A stretch of DNA of 64,000 nt, taken from NCBI RefSeq assembly GCF_900215725.1, contig NZ_LT962469.1, positions 783,365 through 847,364 of the forward strand, given 5' to 3'. The position numbers and the translations under genes were made by a program. A model generated the notes under the pieces. That model was given only the letters and a program-made list of their open reading frames with translations. It made no database searches and was not told the DNA's origin. Source of the DNA: Ezakiella peruensis (GTDB taxonomy: Bacteria; Bacillota; Clostridia; Tissierellales; Peptoniphilaceae). Each line of letters begins with the position of its first letter. Position 1 is the first letter of the stretch. Below are positions 37,937-49,176 of this stretch, piece by piece.

Positions 37937-38888
37937 TTATCTTTTTATAAACCTCCATTAACTTTGATTTATACTTTGAAGTAAATTTCTTATTAGATAA
38001 ATATTCCAATTCCCCGTCCATCTTAGGCAAAATCATTTCAACACTTGCCAAAAGTTGGTGGTTTTTCATATCCAAACTCTCCAGTTTCCTATTTGCACTA
38101 TAACTTCCATACTTAGGATCACCTAAAATTGGATGGTCTAAATTTGCCAATTGTGCCCGTATCTGATGGGTTCTTCCGGTAATCAAATCTATTTCAACAA
38201 AGGAATATCTTTCACCAATAATTATTGACTTAACTTCACTCTGCATTAGGATACCATCTTTTGATTTAACTATATTAGCTCGATTTTTCTTGTCATCTTT
38301 AACCATCCTATCTTCGAGTAAGCCATCATAAGTAAATTTGCCAAGTACAATTGCATTATAGATTTTTTTAAAATCCCTTTGTCTTATCTTTTCATTTATA
38401 GTTTTAAGAGCTAATGCATTTTTCCCTACAATTACAAGCCCAGCTGTATTCCTATCCAATCTGTTGCAGAGGGCTGGTACAAAAGAGTTTTCATTTCTGG
38501 GATTATATTGACCACTTTCAATCAAATAAGCTATAACCCCATCAATTAAGTTTTTTTCTCTATTATTGCTTGCAGAATGAGATAATAAGCCATTTGCTTT
38601 ATCAACTACTAAAATGTTTTCATCTTCATAAACTATATCTAAATTAATATGGGCATAAGTATTATCCTTTTTAGAAAATTTTTCAAAAGTTTCATCCGAA
38701 AAATAAATTGTAATCTCATCGCCTTTTTTTAAAATATCTGATGCAATCATCTTTTTATTATTATTTACAATATTCTTTTTTCTCATCATTTTCATAATAA
38801 AATTTTTATTAGCATTAGGTAAAAGCTTAGATAAGAACCTATCCGCCCTTTGGTCCTTATCATTTTCTCCCACAATTATTTTTTTCAT
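37929..38888 (-). CDS. RluC/RluD-family pseudouridine synthase
   Basis: 319 residues. An N-terminal S4-like RNA-binding domain (1-75) is followed by the RluA-type catalytic domain with the Asp motif NRLDRNTAGLVI; the usual first His is Asn here, a variant common in clostridial members. Later blocks GRTHQIRAQLANLDHPILGDPKYG are typical. It probably modifies 23S rRNA uridines; the exact positions cannot be assigned. It starts the long overlapping operon that runs through addBA and the two-component system. Confidence 0.92.
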   Translation of the reverse strand: MKKIIVGENDKDQRADRFLSKLLPNANKNFIMKMMRKKNIVNNNKKMIASDILKKGDEITIYFSDETFEKFSKKDNTYAHINLDIVYEDENILVVDKANGLLSHSASNNREKNLIDGVIAYLIESGQYNPRNENSFVPALCNRLDRNTAGLVIVGKNALALKTINEKIRQRDFKKIYNAIVLGKFTYDGLLEDRMVKDDKKNRANIVKSKDGILMQSEVKSIIIGERYSFVEIDLITGRTHQIRAQLANLDHPILGDPKYGSYSANRKLESLDMKNHQLLASVEMILPKMDGELEYLSNKKFTSKYKSKLMEVYKKINE

Positions 38889-38900
38889 TTTAATTACCCC

Positions 38901-38929
38901 TTTAAAAATCTTTCAATATCTGTTATAAT
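38901..38929 (+). promoter_or_regulatory. Promoter of the MltG-like membrane protein gene
   Basis: Plus strand: TTTAAA (38901-38906), 17-nt spacer, TATAAT (38924-38929). It overlaps the divergent promoter of the rluD-like operon. Confidence 0.6.
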
Positions 38930-38956
38930 TATAATACAAAAGTGAAATGTATACAA
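38928..38956 (-). promoter_or_regulatory. Promoter of the rluD-like/nagZ/addBA operon
   Basis: Minus strand: TTGTAT (38951-38956), 17-nt spacer, TATAAT (38928-38933). Its -10 box shares the palindromic TTATAATTATAA core with the divergent promoter, so the two polymerases should compete. Confidence 0.6.
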
Positions 38957-38968
38957 ACGAGGTGTAAG

Positions 38969-39574
38969 ATGACTAGAAAAGATAAAACAAAAGATTTATT
39001 ATTTAATACAATTGATTACGTTGTAATGATTGTAATTATCCTAGGAATAGTAGTTATATTGGGCCATAAATTTGAGCTCTTATTCAATAAGGGAAAAATT
39101 GACAGCGAAGTTGCTCAAACTGATGAAAGCAATCCTGAAGTAAATATTACTAATGAGGATTTAAATAATGATGAAAATGTAGAGAATGATGCGAATGTTG
39201 ATGCTAATGCTAATACTGATTCAGATGTAGATACAAATACAGATGAAAACGCTGAATCAACTAAAATAGATTTAACCGAAAATACAGAAGAAAATACCGA
39301 TACAAATGAAACAGAAGAAAATAATAATGAAGATTCTAAACCAGCTGATACAACTCCTCAAGCTACAGGAGAAGAGGTAAAAATTACCATTCCAAATGGT
39401 ACTCTACCTGGCGGCATTGGTGAAATATTAGCAAGTCAAGGACTAGTTTCAAGCAAAGAAGATTTTATTAACAAAGCTGTTGAACTTCAATTAGATAGAA
39501 AGCTCAGATCTGGTGAATTTACTTTCAAAAAAGGACAAAGCTTAGAAGAAATTATCAGAACTATTGCAAAATAA
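38969..39574 (+). CDS. Single-span membrane protein with MltG/YceG-like N-terminal-type domain
   Basis: 201 residues. A transmembrane helix (about 16-34) is followed by an Asp/Asn/Glu/Thr-rich low-complexity linker (about 45-135) and a C-terminal ~65-residue domain: VKITIPNGTLPGGIGEILASQ at about 137 on, an intervening helix, then LRSGEFTFKKGQSLEEII. This matches the LysM-like subdomain that precedes the catalytic domain of MltG. The catalytic part is absent, so it may bind glycan without cutting. Start ATG 38969 follows GAGGTG. Many clostridial genomes carry such short proteins annotated as MltG. Confidence 0.75.
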   Translation: MTRKDKTKDLLFNTIDYVVMIVIILGIVVILGHKFELLFNKGKIDSEVAQTDESNPEVNITNEDLNNDENVENDANVDANANTDSDVDTNTDENAESTKIDLTENTEENTDTNETEENNNEDSKPADTTPQATGEEVKITIPNGTLPGGIGEILASQGLVSSKEDFINKAVELQLDRKLRSGEFTFKKGQSLEEIIRTIAK

Positions 39575-39592
39575 TTTAATATTAAAATAAAA

Positions 39593-39632
39593 ATAGCGGC
39601 CGATGGATTTATTCAATCCGTCGGCCGCTTTT
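39593..39632 (+). terminator. Strong, probably bidirectional terminator
   Basis: A long hairpin, AGCGGCCGATGGATT, loop TATTC, AATCCGTCGGCCGCT, is flanked by A-rich and T-rich tracts, so it can stop both the plus-strand gene ending at 39574 and the minus-strand mutase transcript. The rest of 39633-39723 is AT-rich with nothing I recognise. Confidence 0.85.
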
Positions 39633-39723
39633 ATATTGCCCTAAAAAAATCATTTTACCATTTTTTTATTTTGTTAAGAACTAATAAGTGCCTGCAAAAT
39701 ATATATAAAAATTAATTAAATTT

Positions 39724-41343
39724 TTATTCCATTGCCTTTCTAACACAAGCTTCAATATCCAAAGTAAGTTTCCTTGATTTATCGTAATCATCAGTATGTG
39801 AATATATATAAACCTTTATCTTTGGTTCTGTACCAGAAGGTCTTATACAAAGCTTTGCATCTTCTAGATGATAAATCAAAGCGTTTGTGCGTAAGTTTTC
39901 ATCTTCGTGCTTTGAATAGTCAATTGTCTCAATAGAATTTAATCCGTCTATTCCAGCCTGCCTAATATTATCCATAACATTTTTCATTTTTTCATTTGGA
40001 TCAGGTCCAGAAAATTCTATTGAGAAGTTATTTGATAGATGGTAGCCAGCGAATTTATATAGATATTCCAAAACATCTATGAGAGTTTTATCTTGTTTAA
40101 TATAATAATCAGCCATATCTGCTATAAAGAGACTTGCACTAATGCCATCCTTATCTCTAACAAGTGTCCCTATTTCATATCCAATAGATTCTTCATAACC
40201 CATTATAAACTCTTTGTCATCTCCATCAAGTTCATTGGCAACTCTGGATATATTTTTAAATCCTGTAAGAGTCTCAACAACCTCATAGCCAAATTTTTCA
40301 GCAATACTCTTCCCAAAATCATCTGTTACAATTGTTTTTACAACAACACCCTTATCAAGTCCAAGATCTTCCCTTCTCTTTACTATCCAGTATACCAATA
40401 GAGCTCCAACCTGGTTGCCATTTAAAAATACATATTCGCCCTTATCCTTAACGCAAATATTCATACGATCTGCATCAGGGTCAGTTGCGATAATTATGTC
40501 AGCATTAGTTTTTTTCGCTAATTCTTTAGGAATATCAAAAGTGGATTCAACTTCTGGATTAGGATAAGGTATACTTGTAAAATCAGGGTCTGGATTTTTA
40601 TGTTCTTCTGGCACATCAAAAGTGTATCCCGCATCATTTAATATACGGCTTACAGGTTTTAAACCCGTACCATTATATGGTGAATAAACAATTTTTACTT
40701 TTCTATCTTCATTTTTATATAAGCTCTTATCCAATATGCTTGAATAATAAACTTCAAAAACTGAATCATCTACATACTTAATTTCAGAATCAGAAATATA
40801 GTCAAAAATACAATCATAAGAAATATTTTTCGATGTTTCTTCAATAAAATTTGCATCATCATCAAGTATTTGGCTTCCACCTTTTTTGTATACTTTAATT
40901 CCATTGTAAGCCTTTGGATTATGAGAAGCCGTTACCATGATGCCAGCATCGGTATTATAATACCTTGTAACAAATGCAAGTTGAGGAGTTGCAATAATAT
41001 GATCGTAAATATAATATTTAATATTAAAATGCATCATCACTCTTGCGATCATATGGGCAAACTCATAAGACATATGTCTTACATCATATCCAATTGCAAT
41101 ACTTGGATTTTCTTTGTTGTTGTTGAGAACCCATTTGGCAATTGCAATAGCAGATTTTAAAACCGTATACTCATTCATTTTATTGGTTCCAAGTCCTAAA
41201 ACTCCACGCAAACCTGCGGTGCCAAAAGCTAAATCATATCCAAATGATGCTTTAATCTCCTCTTCTGTCATTGATTTCAGCTTTGCTTTGGTATCATCAT
41301 CTATTTCTTTCATTTCTAACCAAGTATTATAATCCTTAATCAT
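39724..41343 (-). CDS. Phospho-sugar mutase (phosphoglucomutase/phosphomannomutase)
   Basis: 539 residues. Alpha-D-phosphohexomutase superfamily: active-site phosphoserine S140 in TASHNPKAYNGIK, metal loop DPDADRMN, sugar loop GYEESIGYE, and phosphate-binding loop RPSGTEPKIKVY. It interconverts glucose-1-phosphate and glucose-6-phosphate and/or mannose phosphates, feeding wall precursors or glycogen; the specificity is not decided here. The ATG follows AAGGAGG. The gene sits right after the tRNA-Sec terminator; no separate promoter is obvious, so readthrough may drive it. Confidence 0.94.
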   Translation of the reverse strand: MIKDYNTWLEMKEIDDDTKAKLKSMTEEEIKASFGYDLAFGTAGLRGVLGLGTNKMNEYTVLKSAIAIAKWVLNNNKENPSIAIGYDVRHMSYEFAHMIARVMMHFNIKYYIYDHIIATPQLAFVTRYYNTDAGIMVTASHNPKAYNGIKVYKKGGSQILDDDANFIEETSKNISYDCIFDYISDSEIKYVDDSVFEVYYSSILDKSLYKNEDRKVKIVYSPYNGTGLKPVSRILNDAGYTFDVPEEHKNPDPDFTSIPYPNPEVESTFDIPKELAKKTNADIIIATDPDADRMNICVKDKGEYVFLNGNQVGALLVYWIVKRREDLGLDKGVVVKTIVTDDFGKSIAEKFGYEVVETLTGFKNISRVANELDGDDKEFIMGYEESIGYEIGTLVRDKDGISASLFIADMADYYIKQDKTLIDVLEYLYKFAGYHLSNNFSIEFSGPDPNEKMKNVMDNIRQAGIDGLNSIETIDYSKHEDENLRTNALIYHLEDAKLCIRPSGTEPKIKVYIYSHTDDYDKSRKLTLDIEACVRKAME

Positions 41344-41360
41344 ATTGCCTCCTTAATATA

Positions 41361-41403
41361 AAATAAAACCACCTTGTACCACTTAATCAGTGATACAAAG
41401 TGG
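41361..41403 (-). terminator. Terminator of the tRNA-Sec gene
   Basis: Minus strand: a 15-bp stem (with G-U pairs) between 41389-41403 and 41369-41383, loop of five, followed by TTTTATTTTA. It begins nine bases after the tRNA CCA end. Confidence 0.85.
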
Positions 41404-41411
41404 CTACACTT

Positions 41412-41508
41412 TGGCGGGAGTACGTGCGAATCGAACACACCAATGAAGCTCCGAACCCCATTCGCTGGTTTTGAAGACCAGAGGGCCCACCAGGACCCAT
41501 CTACCCCC
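41412..41508 (-). tRNA. selC: tRNA-Sec (anticodon UCA)
   Basis: 97 nt with encoded CCA. Features unique to tRNA-Sec: a six-pair D stem (GGGTCC with GGGCCC, loop TGGT), anticodon stem CTGGT/ACCAG with loop CTTCAAA (anticodon TCA), a long variable arm (AATG...CATT closing), and a T arm GTGTG-TTCGATT-CGCAC. The acceptor helix pairs seven positions (one G-U); the expected eighth pair would be G-G. It decodes UGA as selenocysteine together with SelA, SelB and SelD, none of which is in this window. Confidence 0.95.
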
Positions 41509-41519
41509 ATACGAAAATT

Positions 41520-41548
41520 ATTATACAATAACTTAATACATTTTGCAA
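41520..41548 (-). promoter_or_regulatory. Promoter of tRNA-Sec
   Basis: Minus strand: TTGCAA (41543-41548), 17-nt spacer, TATAAT (41520-41525), placing the start a few bases before the tRNA 5' end. Confidence 0.82.
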
Positions 41549-41568
41549 GTAAATCCCCCTATAATTTA

Positions 41569-41629
41569 GATAAAGCTCTATAAACTGTTTTAAATAATAA
41601 TATTTCAACAATTAACATAGAGCTTTATC
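41569..41629. repeat. 13-bp perfect inverted repeat downstream of atpC
   Basis: GATAAAGCTCTAT at 41569-41581 and its exact reverse complement ATAGAGCTTTATC at 41617-41629, 35 bases apart. The interval is AT-rich. It follows the atpC stop codon but has no T-run, so it is a poor classical terminator. Of the 304-base gap from 41344 to 41647 the remaining parts are the tRNA-Sec unit described separately. Confidence 0.75.
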
Positions 41630-41647
41630 ATCTAATGTATAAATTAT

Positions 41648-42037
41648 TTATTTTTTAAGACTTAATCTATTTAGCGCTCTTCTAAGAGCAGCTTCAGCCC
41701 TAAGAGCATCTATTTCATCTGCCGATTGTAATCTTCTTTCAGCTCTTTCTCTTGCATCTTCAGCACGTGAAACATCAATCTCATCTGGCCACTCAGCAGC
41801 ATTTGCTGCCATGGTTACAACATTATTTCTAACATCGATATAACCATCAGTAACAGCTGCCATTAAAACCTCTGACCCCTGATAAATTTTCATGTGATGA
41901 ATTTTGGTTCTTGTAACAAAAGGAGTCATGTTTGCAAGTACTGCAAACTCCCCTTCAATTCCCTTTACAATTAATTGGTCAACCTTGCCTTCAAAAAATA
42001 TCCTATTTGGAGTTACAATTTTTAAATCAAATTGCAT
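41648..42037 (-). CDS. atpC: ATP synthase F1 subunit epsilon
   Basis: 129 residues. Central-stalk subunit: N-terminal beta-sandwich (QFDLKIVTPNRIFFEGKVDQL, then VKGIEGEFAVLANMTPFVT) and a C-terminal helical hairpin (DVSRAEDARERAERRL), which in many bacteria inhibits ATP hydrolysis. It is the last gene of the atp operon, one base after atpD. Confidence 0.95.
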   Translation of the reverse strand: MQFDLKIVTPNRIFFEGKVDQLIVKGIEGEFAVLANMTPFVTRTKIHHMKIYQGSEVLMAAVTDGYIDVRNNVVTMAANAAEWPDEIDVSRAEDARERAERRLQSADEIDALRAEAALRRALNRLSLKK

Positions 42038-42038
42038 C

Positions 42039-43439
<1,401 letters not shown>

Positions 43440-44288
43440 TTAATTTAAAGCCTCAGCACCACTAACAATTTCTGTTAACTCTTGTGTGATACTGCCTTGT
43501 CTTGCACGATTATAATGCATACCTAATTCTTCTATCATATCATCAGCACTTTCAGATGCATTCTTCATAGCTTGCATTCTGGCTGCTTGCTCACTTGCAG
43601 AGCTTTCAATTAGTGCTCCATATACAGCAATTTTAACAAATTCTTCAATAAGATAATCAAGCATGTACTCAGCTGATGGTTCAAAAGTTATTAATTCTGT
43701 ATCTACTTCCTTATGAGATTCAATCTTATCAGCAGGAAGTAATACAAGCGACATTGGCTTTTGAACTAAAGCAGATTGAAAGTGGGTGTAGAAAATTTTA
43801 ACTGAATCCACCTCTCCGTCTTTAAAAGCATCAATCGCCATTTCAGAGATAAATTTTGCATCTCCAAATTCAATGTCTTCCATCATATTGCATCTCTTGT
43901 AAATCTTATAGCCTTTTTTATAAAAAAAGTCATAAGCCTTGCCACCAATAGTGATTAATAGGTCATTTTCTTTATCAATATTTTCTATTGCATATCTTGC
44001 AATATTGCCACTATAACCACCAGCAAGTCCACGATCTGATGACACAATTATATGCATAGTGCTTTTTATTTCCCTTGTTTTTGTAAGAGGTGTTTTAACA
44101 TCCTTTACAACTGATACAAGTTCAGAAATGTTATCTGTGACTGTATTATAATACGGTCTGGTTTTCTCAAGTTTAATCCTTGTTCTTCTCATCTTAGAAG
44201 TGCTAACTAATTCCATGGCTTTGGTAATTTGTCTGATACTGGATACCGAATTTATTCTTCTTTTAATATCCTTCATTTTTGCTGCCAT
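43440..44288 (-). CDS. atpG: ATP synthase F1 subunit gamma
   Basis: 282 residues. Rotor shaft with an N-terminal coiled-coil helix (MKDIKRRINSVSSIRQITKAM), the SDRGLAGGYSGN motif, and a C-terminal helix with the family pattern NASESADDMIEELGMHYNRARQGSITQELTEI near residues 240-272 (quoted piecewise: NASESADDMI, RARQGSITQEL). It lies nine bases after atpA. Confidence 0.97.
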   Translation of the reverse strand: MAAKMKDIKRRINSVSSIRQITKAMELVSTSKMRRTRIKLEKTRPYYNTVTDNISELVSVVKDVKTPLTKTREIKSTMHIIVSSDRGLAGGYSGNIARYAIENIDKENDLLITIGGKAYDFFYKKGYKIYKRCNMMEDIEFGDAKFISEMAIDAFKDGEVDSVKIFYTHFQSALVQKPMSLVLLPADKIESHKEVDTELITFEPSAEYMLDYLIEEFVKIAVYGALIESSASEQAARMQAMKNASESADDMIEELGMHYNRARQGSITQELTEIVSGAEALN

Positions 44289-44297
44289 AATTCACCT

Positions 44298-45803
44298 CTA
44301 AAACTTATAAACAGATTTAAACTCATTAATTGCATCTATAATCTTGCTTTCTATTTCAGGAGTAATATCCTTAACCTCATCAAGTTTATTGACAAGATCA
44401 AGATGAGTATCATTAATATAGCTTAAGAATTGAGATTCAAATTCTTTGACCTTTTCCACAGGAACATCTTTCAAAAAGCCCTTTGTAAGCGCAAATAAAA
44501 TTAAAATTTGATTTGTTACAGGCATAGGAGAATACTGTGGTTGTTTTAGGATTTCAAGAATTTTCATACCATTGTTAAGTCTATCTTGTGTATCTTGATC
44601 AAGTTCACTTCCAAATTGTGCGAAGGCACTTAATTCTCTATATTGGGCAAGTTCAAGCTTAATACCACCTGAAACTTTTTTCATAGCCTTGTTTTGAGCG
44701 TTACCACCTACACGAGAAACTGAAAGTCCAGCATTAACTGCAGGCCTTTGCCCTGAGAAGAACAGCTCAGTTTCAAGGAATATTTGTCCATCAGTAATTG
44801 AAATAACATTTGTAGGTATATATTGAGAAATATCGCCAGCTTGGGTTTCGATAATTGGTAGGGCAGTAATACTTCCTCCGCCATATTTATCGTCCATTCT
44901 AGCAGCTCTTTCTAGCAATCTTGAGTGAATATAGAAAACATCACCAGGGTAAGCTTCACGTCCAGGTGGACGTCTCAATAATAGTGACATTGAACGATAA
45001 GCAACAGCATGCTTACTCAAGTCATCATAAATAATTAAAACATCCTTGCCTTGGCTCATAAATTCTTCAGCCATTGCAACACCAGCATATGGAGCGATAT
45101 ATTGAATAGGAGCAAGTTCACTTGCGCTTGCACTAACAACAATTGTATAGTCCATGGCCCCATGTTTTTCAAGTGTTTCTACAATACCAGCAACCGTCGA
45201 CATCTTTTGTCCAATTGCTACATAGATGCAGATTACATTTTCTTTCTTTTGGTTGATAATTGTATCTACAGCAATAGCGGTCTTACCTGTTTGTCTATCA
45301 CCAATAATAAGTTCACGTTGTCCTCTTCCGATTGGAATAATTGAGTCGATGGTTTTAATACCAGTTTGTAAAGGAACAGAAACTGATTTTCTTTCAATAA
45401 CGCCTGGTGCTTTTGACTCTATTGGTCTAAATTTTTTTGCTTCAATAGTTCCCTTGCCATCTATTGGTTGACCTAGAGGATTAACAACCCTTCCAATAAG
45501 ATTATCGCCAACAGGAACTTCAACAATACGACCAGTTCTCTTAGCCTTCATACCTTCTTTGAGGGCGGATTCGCTACCTAATAACACGACACCAACATTG
45601 TCTTCTTCAAGGTTTTGAGCCATACCATAGATTCCGTTTTCAAATTCTAAGAGCTCACCTGCCATACAATTGTCAAGGCCATACAAACGAGCAATACCAT
45701 CCCCAACTTCAATTATGGTTCCAACTTCCGAAGTAGATATATCATCATCATACCTTTCAATCATCGATTTGATGATCGAGGTAATCTCTTCAGGTTTCAT
45801 CAT
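44298..45803 (-). CDS. atpA: ATP synthase F1 subunit alpha
   Basis: 501 residues. Non-catalytic nucleotide-binding subunit: Walker [12 protein letters not shown] (about 168-178), VYVAIGQ-like strand, the [18 protein letters not shown] motif and the signature [14 protein letters not shown]. The N-terminal crown begins with [17 protein letters not shown]. Its start overlaps the atpH stop by four bases. Confidence 0.98.
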   Translation of the reverse strand: MMKPEEITSIIKSMIERYDDDISTSEVGTIIEVGDGIARLYGLDNCMAGELLEFENGIYGMAQNLEEDNVGVVLLGSESALKEGMKAKRTGRIVEVPVGDNLIGRVVNPLGQPIDGKGTIEAKKFRPIESKAPGVIERKSVSVPLQTGIKTIDSIIPIGRGQRELIIGDRQTGKTAIAVDTIINQKKENVICIYVAIGQKMSTVAGIVETLEKHGAMDYTIVVSASASELAPIQYIAPYAGVAMAEEFMSQGKDVLIIYDDLSKHAVAYRSMSLLLRRPPGREAYPGDVFYIHSRLLERAARMDDKYGGGSITALPIIETQAGDISQYIPTNVISITDGQIFLETELFFSGQRPAVNAGLSVSRVGGNAQNKAMKKVSGGIKLELAQYRELSAFAQFGSELDQDTQDRLNNGMKILEILKQPQYSPMPVTNQILILFALTKGFLKDVPVEKVKEFESQFLSYINDTHLDLVNKLDEVKDITPEIESKIIDAINEFKSVYKF

Positions 45804-46339
45804 AATTTCACCTCTATCTTCTTTAATTTCTTTCTTAGTCTTTCAAAAGTTGCATCAAGCGATAAATCTAACAGCTCGCCATCGACAAGCACATCAAAGC
45901 CCATCAAAAGATTTGGGTCTATAGTTTCTTTAACGACAACTTTTTTACCCATGCTTTTTTCAATGCCGCCAACTATTAGATTGATTTGTTCGTCGCTTAA
46001 TTTTTTTGCAGCTTTTATTTCCACTGTGACTTCATTTTTTTCTTGAGAAACAATATTGGAAAATTCTGTATAGCATTCTTCAATATAATTTTCACGGCCT
46101 TTCCTAACCAAAACTTTTAGAAAGTTTTTGAAAATTCTCTCCTGGCTTTCACAAATCTTGTCTATAAGCTCAATCTTATCCTTATCATCGATGATAGGAT
46201 TTGAGAAAATATTCTTTAAATTTTCGGCCCTGTAAATCTCAATAAAGTCATCATATGCTTGTTTACAAACATCAATCTTATCTTGTTCTTTGGCAAGTTC
46301 AAATAAGCTATTTGCATAAACATTAGCTATCTTTGCCAT
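45800..46339 (-). CDS. atpH: ATP synthase F1 subunit delta
   Basis: 179 residues. Peripheral-stalk subunit that holds alpha/beta to the b dimer: starts [19 protein letters not shown] and has the C-terminal pattern [19 protein letters not shown], matching the OSCP/delta signature. It overlaps atpF by 13 bases and atpA by four. Confidence 0.95.
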   Translation of the reverse strand: MAKIANVYANSLFELAKEQDKIDVCKQAYDDFIEIYRAENLKNIFSNPIIDDKDKIELIDKICESQERIFKNFLKVLVRKGRENYIEECYTEFSNIVSQEKNEVTVEIKAAKKLSDEQINLIVGGIEKSMGKKVVVKETIDPNLLMGFDVLVDGELLDLSLDATFERLRKKLKKIEVKL

Positions 46340-46839
46340 TTTACTTCTCCTAGATCCTTAATTCTCTTATCAGTGAATTTTCTAGCGGTTTCAGGATTAT
46401 GTTCAACATCAGATAAGTCTTTTGCTGTAAGAATTGCAAGATCAACAATCTCATCTTTAAGATTTGAAAATGCCTTTTGCTTCATTTCTTCAGCTTCTCT
46501 ATTAGCACTTGCTATAATTCTGACCTTTTCTGATTCAGCCTCACTCTTTGCACTGGAAATGATTTTATCTGAATTATTTCTGGCATTTGCAAGAATATCT
46601 CTAGCTTCATTATTTGCTTCTTCAATTCTTGATGCGTAATCATTTCTCAATTCTTCAGCTTCTAATTTTAAATTTTCAGCTGATTTGATATTTTCTTCAA
46701 TATGGGCCTTTCTCTTATTTAAAAATTCAGTAACAGGTTTAAACAAGAGATGTCTTAATCCTAAATACAGAACTAATGTTGTAATTAAAGTAACAGAAAA
46801 ATTAAGAAGATCGGGAAATACATTAATAGTAATATCCAT
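46327..46839 (-). CDS. atpF: ATP synthase Fo subunit b
   Basis: 170 residues. An N-terminal membrane helix (about 10-30) is followed by a long charged helix (FLNKRKAHIEENIKSAENL onwards) that dimerises as the peripheral stalk. The pattern Lys-Pro-Val-x3-Leu-x2-Arg after the helix is typical. Only one b gene is present. Confidence 0.95.
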   Translation of the reverse strand: MDITINVFPDLLNFSVTLITTLVLYLGLRHLLFKPVTEFLNKRKAHIEENIKSAENLKLEAEELRNDYASRIEEANNEARDILANARNNSDKIISSAKSEAESEKVRIIASANREAEEMKQKAFSNLKDEIVDLAILTAKDLSDVEHNPETARKFTDKRIKDLGEVKWQR

Positions 46840-46860
46840 ATCTATCTTATGTTCCTAAAT

Positions 46861-47836
<976 letters not shown>

Positions 47837-47859
47837 TAAATCCTCCTCTCAATGCTTAT

Positions 47860-48852
47860 TTATTTTAAAGTAGCGTAAATAACTGCTTTAATTGTATGCA
47901 TTCTGTTTTCTGCTTCATCAAAAACTTTACTTCTTGATGATTCAAAAACTTCGTTTGTTACTTCCATTTCCTTTAAACCAAATTTTTCGTGAATATCTTG
48001 GCCAATGGTTGTCTTTAAGTCGTGGAAACTTGGTAAGCAGTGCATAAAGATTGCATCTTCAGCTGCATTTTCCATAGCTTCTTTGTTTACTTGATATGGT
48101 TTTAAAAGTTTAATTCTTTCTTCCCATACTTCATCAGGTTCACCCATGGATACCCAAATATCTGTATATAATACATGAGCTCCCTTTGTTCCTTCTTTAA
48201 CATCTTCTGTCAAAGTTATTGTAGAACCTGTTTCCTTAGCAATTTTCTTTGCTTCTTCAACAAGCCATTCTTCTGGGAATAAATGTGATGGTGCACATGC
48301 TGTAAAATTGACTCCCATTTTTGCACAAGCGATCATAAGTGAGTTAGCTACATTGTTTCTAGCATCTCCCATGTAAGTAAAGTTAATTCCTTTTAACCTT
48401 CCAAAATTTTCTTCGATTGTGAGTAAGTCAGCAATCATTTGAGTTGGATGGAATAAATCTGTAAGTCCATTGTATACAGGAACTCCAGCGTAATCACTTA
48501 GTGTTTGTACTAAATCTTGTGAGAAACCGCGGTATTCGATGCAGTCATATAATCTGCCAAGTACTCTTGCGGTATCCTCGATAGATTCTTTTTTGCCCAT
48601 TTGTGAGCTACCTGGATCAAGATAGGTAACTCCCATTCCCAAATCGTAGCCAGCTACTTCAAATGAACAACGTGTTCTTGTTGATGTCTTTTCAAATAAC
48701 AAGACCATGTTTTTGCCTTGCAGATATTTGTGGTCGACACCATTCATCTTCATGTTTTTAAAGTTCTTACTCAAATCGAGCAAGTATCTGATTTCTTGAC
48801 TTGAAAAATCAAGTAGTTTTAGGAAACTTCTTCCTCTTAAATTTACTCCCAT
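47860..48852 (-). CDS. argF: Ornithine carbamoyltransferase
   Basis: 330 residues. It interconverts ornithine plus carbamoyl phosphate and citrulline. Motifs: carbamoyl-phosphate loop STRTR (57-61), LFHPTQ, ornithine-site SMGEPDE (after DIWV) and MHCLPSFHD. Neither arginine biosynthesis nor the deiminase pathway (arcA, arcC) is adjacent, so anabolic (argF) or catabolic (arcB) use cannot be decided. It is the first gene of the transcript that continues into atpBEFHAGDC. The LSK...MGV start follows GGAG. Confidence 0.95.
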   Translation of the reverse strand: MGVNLRGRSFLKLLDFSSQEIRYLLDLSKNFKNMKMNGVDHKYLQGKNMVLLFEKTSTRTRCSFEVAGYDLGMGVTYLDPGSSQMGKKESIEDTARVLGRLYDCIEYRGFSQDLVQTLSDYAGVPVYNGLTDLFHPTQMIADLLTIEENFGRLKGINFTYMGDARNNVANSLMIACAKMGVNFTACAPSHLFPEEWLVEEAKKIAKETGSTITLTEDVKEGTKGAHVLYTDIWVSMGEPDEVWEERIKLLKPYQVNKEAMENAAEDAIFMHCLPSFHDLKTTIGQDIHEKFGLKEMEVTNEVFESSRSKVFDEAENRMHTIKAVIYATLK

Positions 48853-48878
48853 AATTCACTCCTTATTTTATTTAATGG

Positions 48879-48907
48879 TTTTAATCCATCTTCTAATATG
48901 ATATAAT
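48879..48907 (+). promoter_or_regulatory. Promoter of atpZ-atpI
   Basis: Plus strand: TTTTAA (48879-48884), 17-nt spacer, TATAAT (48902-48907). It overlaps the -10 box of the divergent argF-atp promoter. Confidence 0.6.
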
Positions 48908-48926
48908 ATAAATGTTAAAAATGCAA
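48898..48926 (-). promoter_or_regulatory. Promoter of argF-atpBEFHAGDC
   Basis: Minus strand: TTGCAT (48921-48926), 17-nt spacer, TATCAT (48898-48903). It is the only recognisable promoter upstream of the ATP synthase genes, which have just 23 bases between argF and atpB. Confidence 0.65.
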
Positions 48927-48942
48927 GTAGAAAGGGGCAAAA

Positions 48943-49176
48943 ATGAAACACTTAAAATACTTAACTTTTATCACTCAGCTAGGATTAAATTTAGTAACCA
49001 CTATTCTCTTAGGATGCTTAGTTGGCTACCTTTTAGATAAGCTTTTTAAATTAAATAATATATTTTTTATAATCTTTATGATTTTTGGAATTTTTTCGGG
49101 ATTAGCAAGCGCCTATTTAAACATAAAAAAAATAATCGATAAGGACAATAAAAAAACAGGTAAAGATGATGAATGA
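48943..49176 (+). CDS. atpZ: AtpZ/AtpI-family small membrane protein
   Basis: 77 residues. Two hydrophobic helices (about 14-32 and 40-60) with the family pattern GLNLVTTILLGCLVGYLLDK and a short charged tail. AtpZ normally precedes atpI at the head of ATP synthase operons and helps c-ring assembly or ion supply; here it is divergent from the operon. The start follows AAAGGGG. It overlaps the next gene by 11 bases. Confidence 0.85.
   Translation: MKHLKYLTFITQLGLNLVTTILLGCLVGYLLDKLFKLNNIFFIIFMIFGIFSGLASAYLNIKKIIDKDNKKTGKDDE

Noticed and set aside
39160-39340. Asp/Asn/Ala/Thr-rich repeats that look like a tandem DNA repeat
   Set aside because: The units are short and irregular; this is a low-complexity protein linker rather than a defined repeat element.
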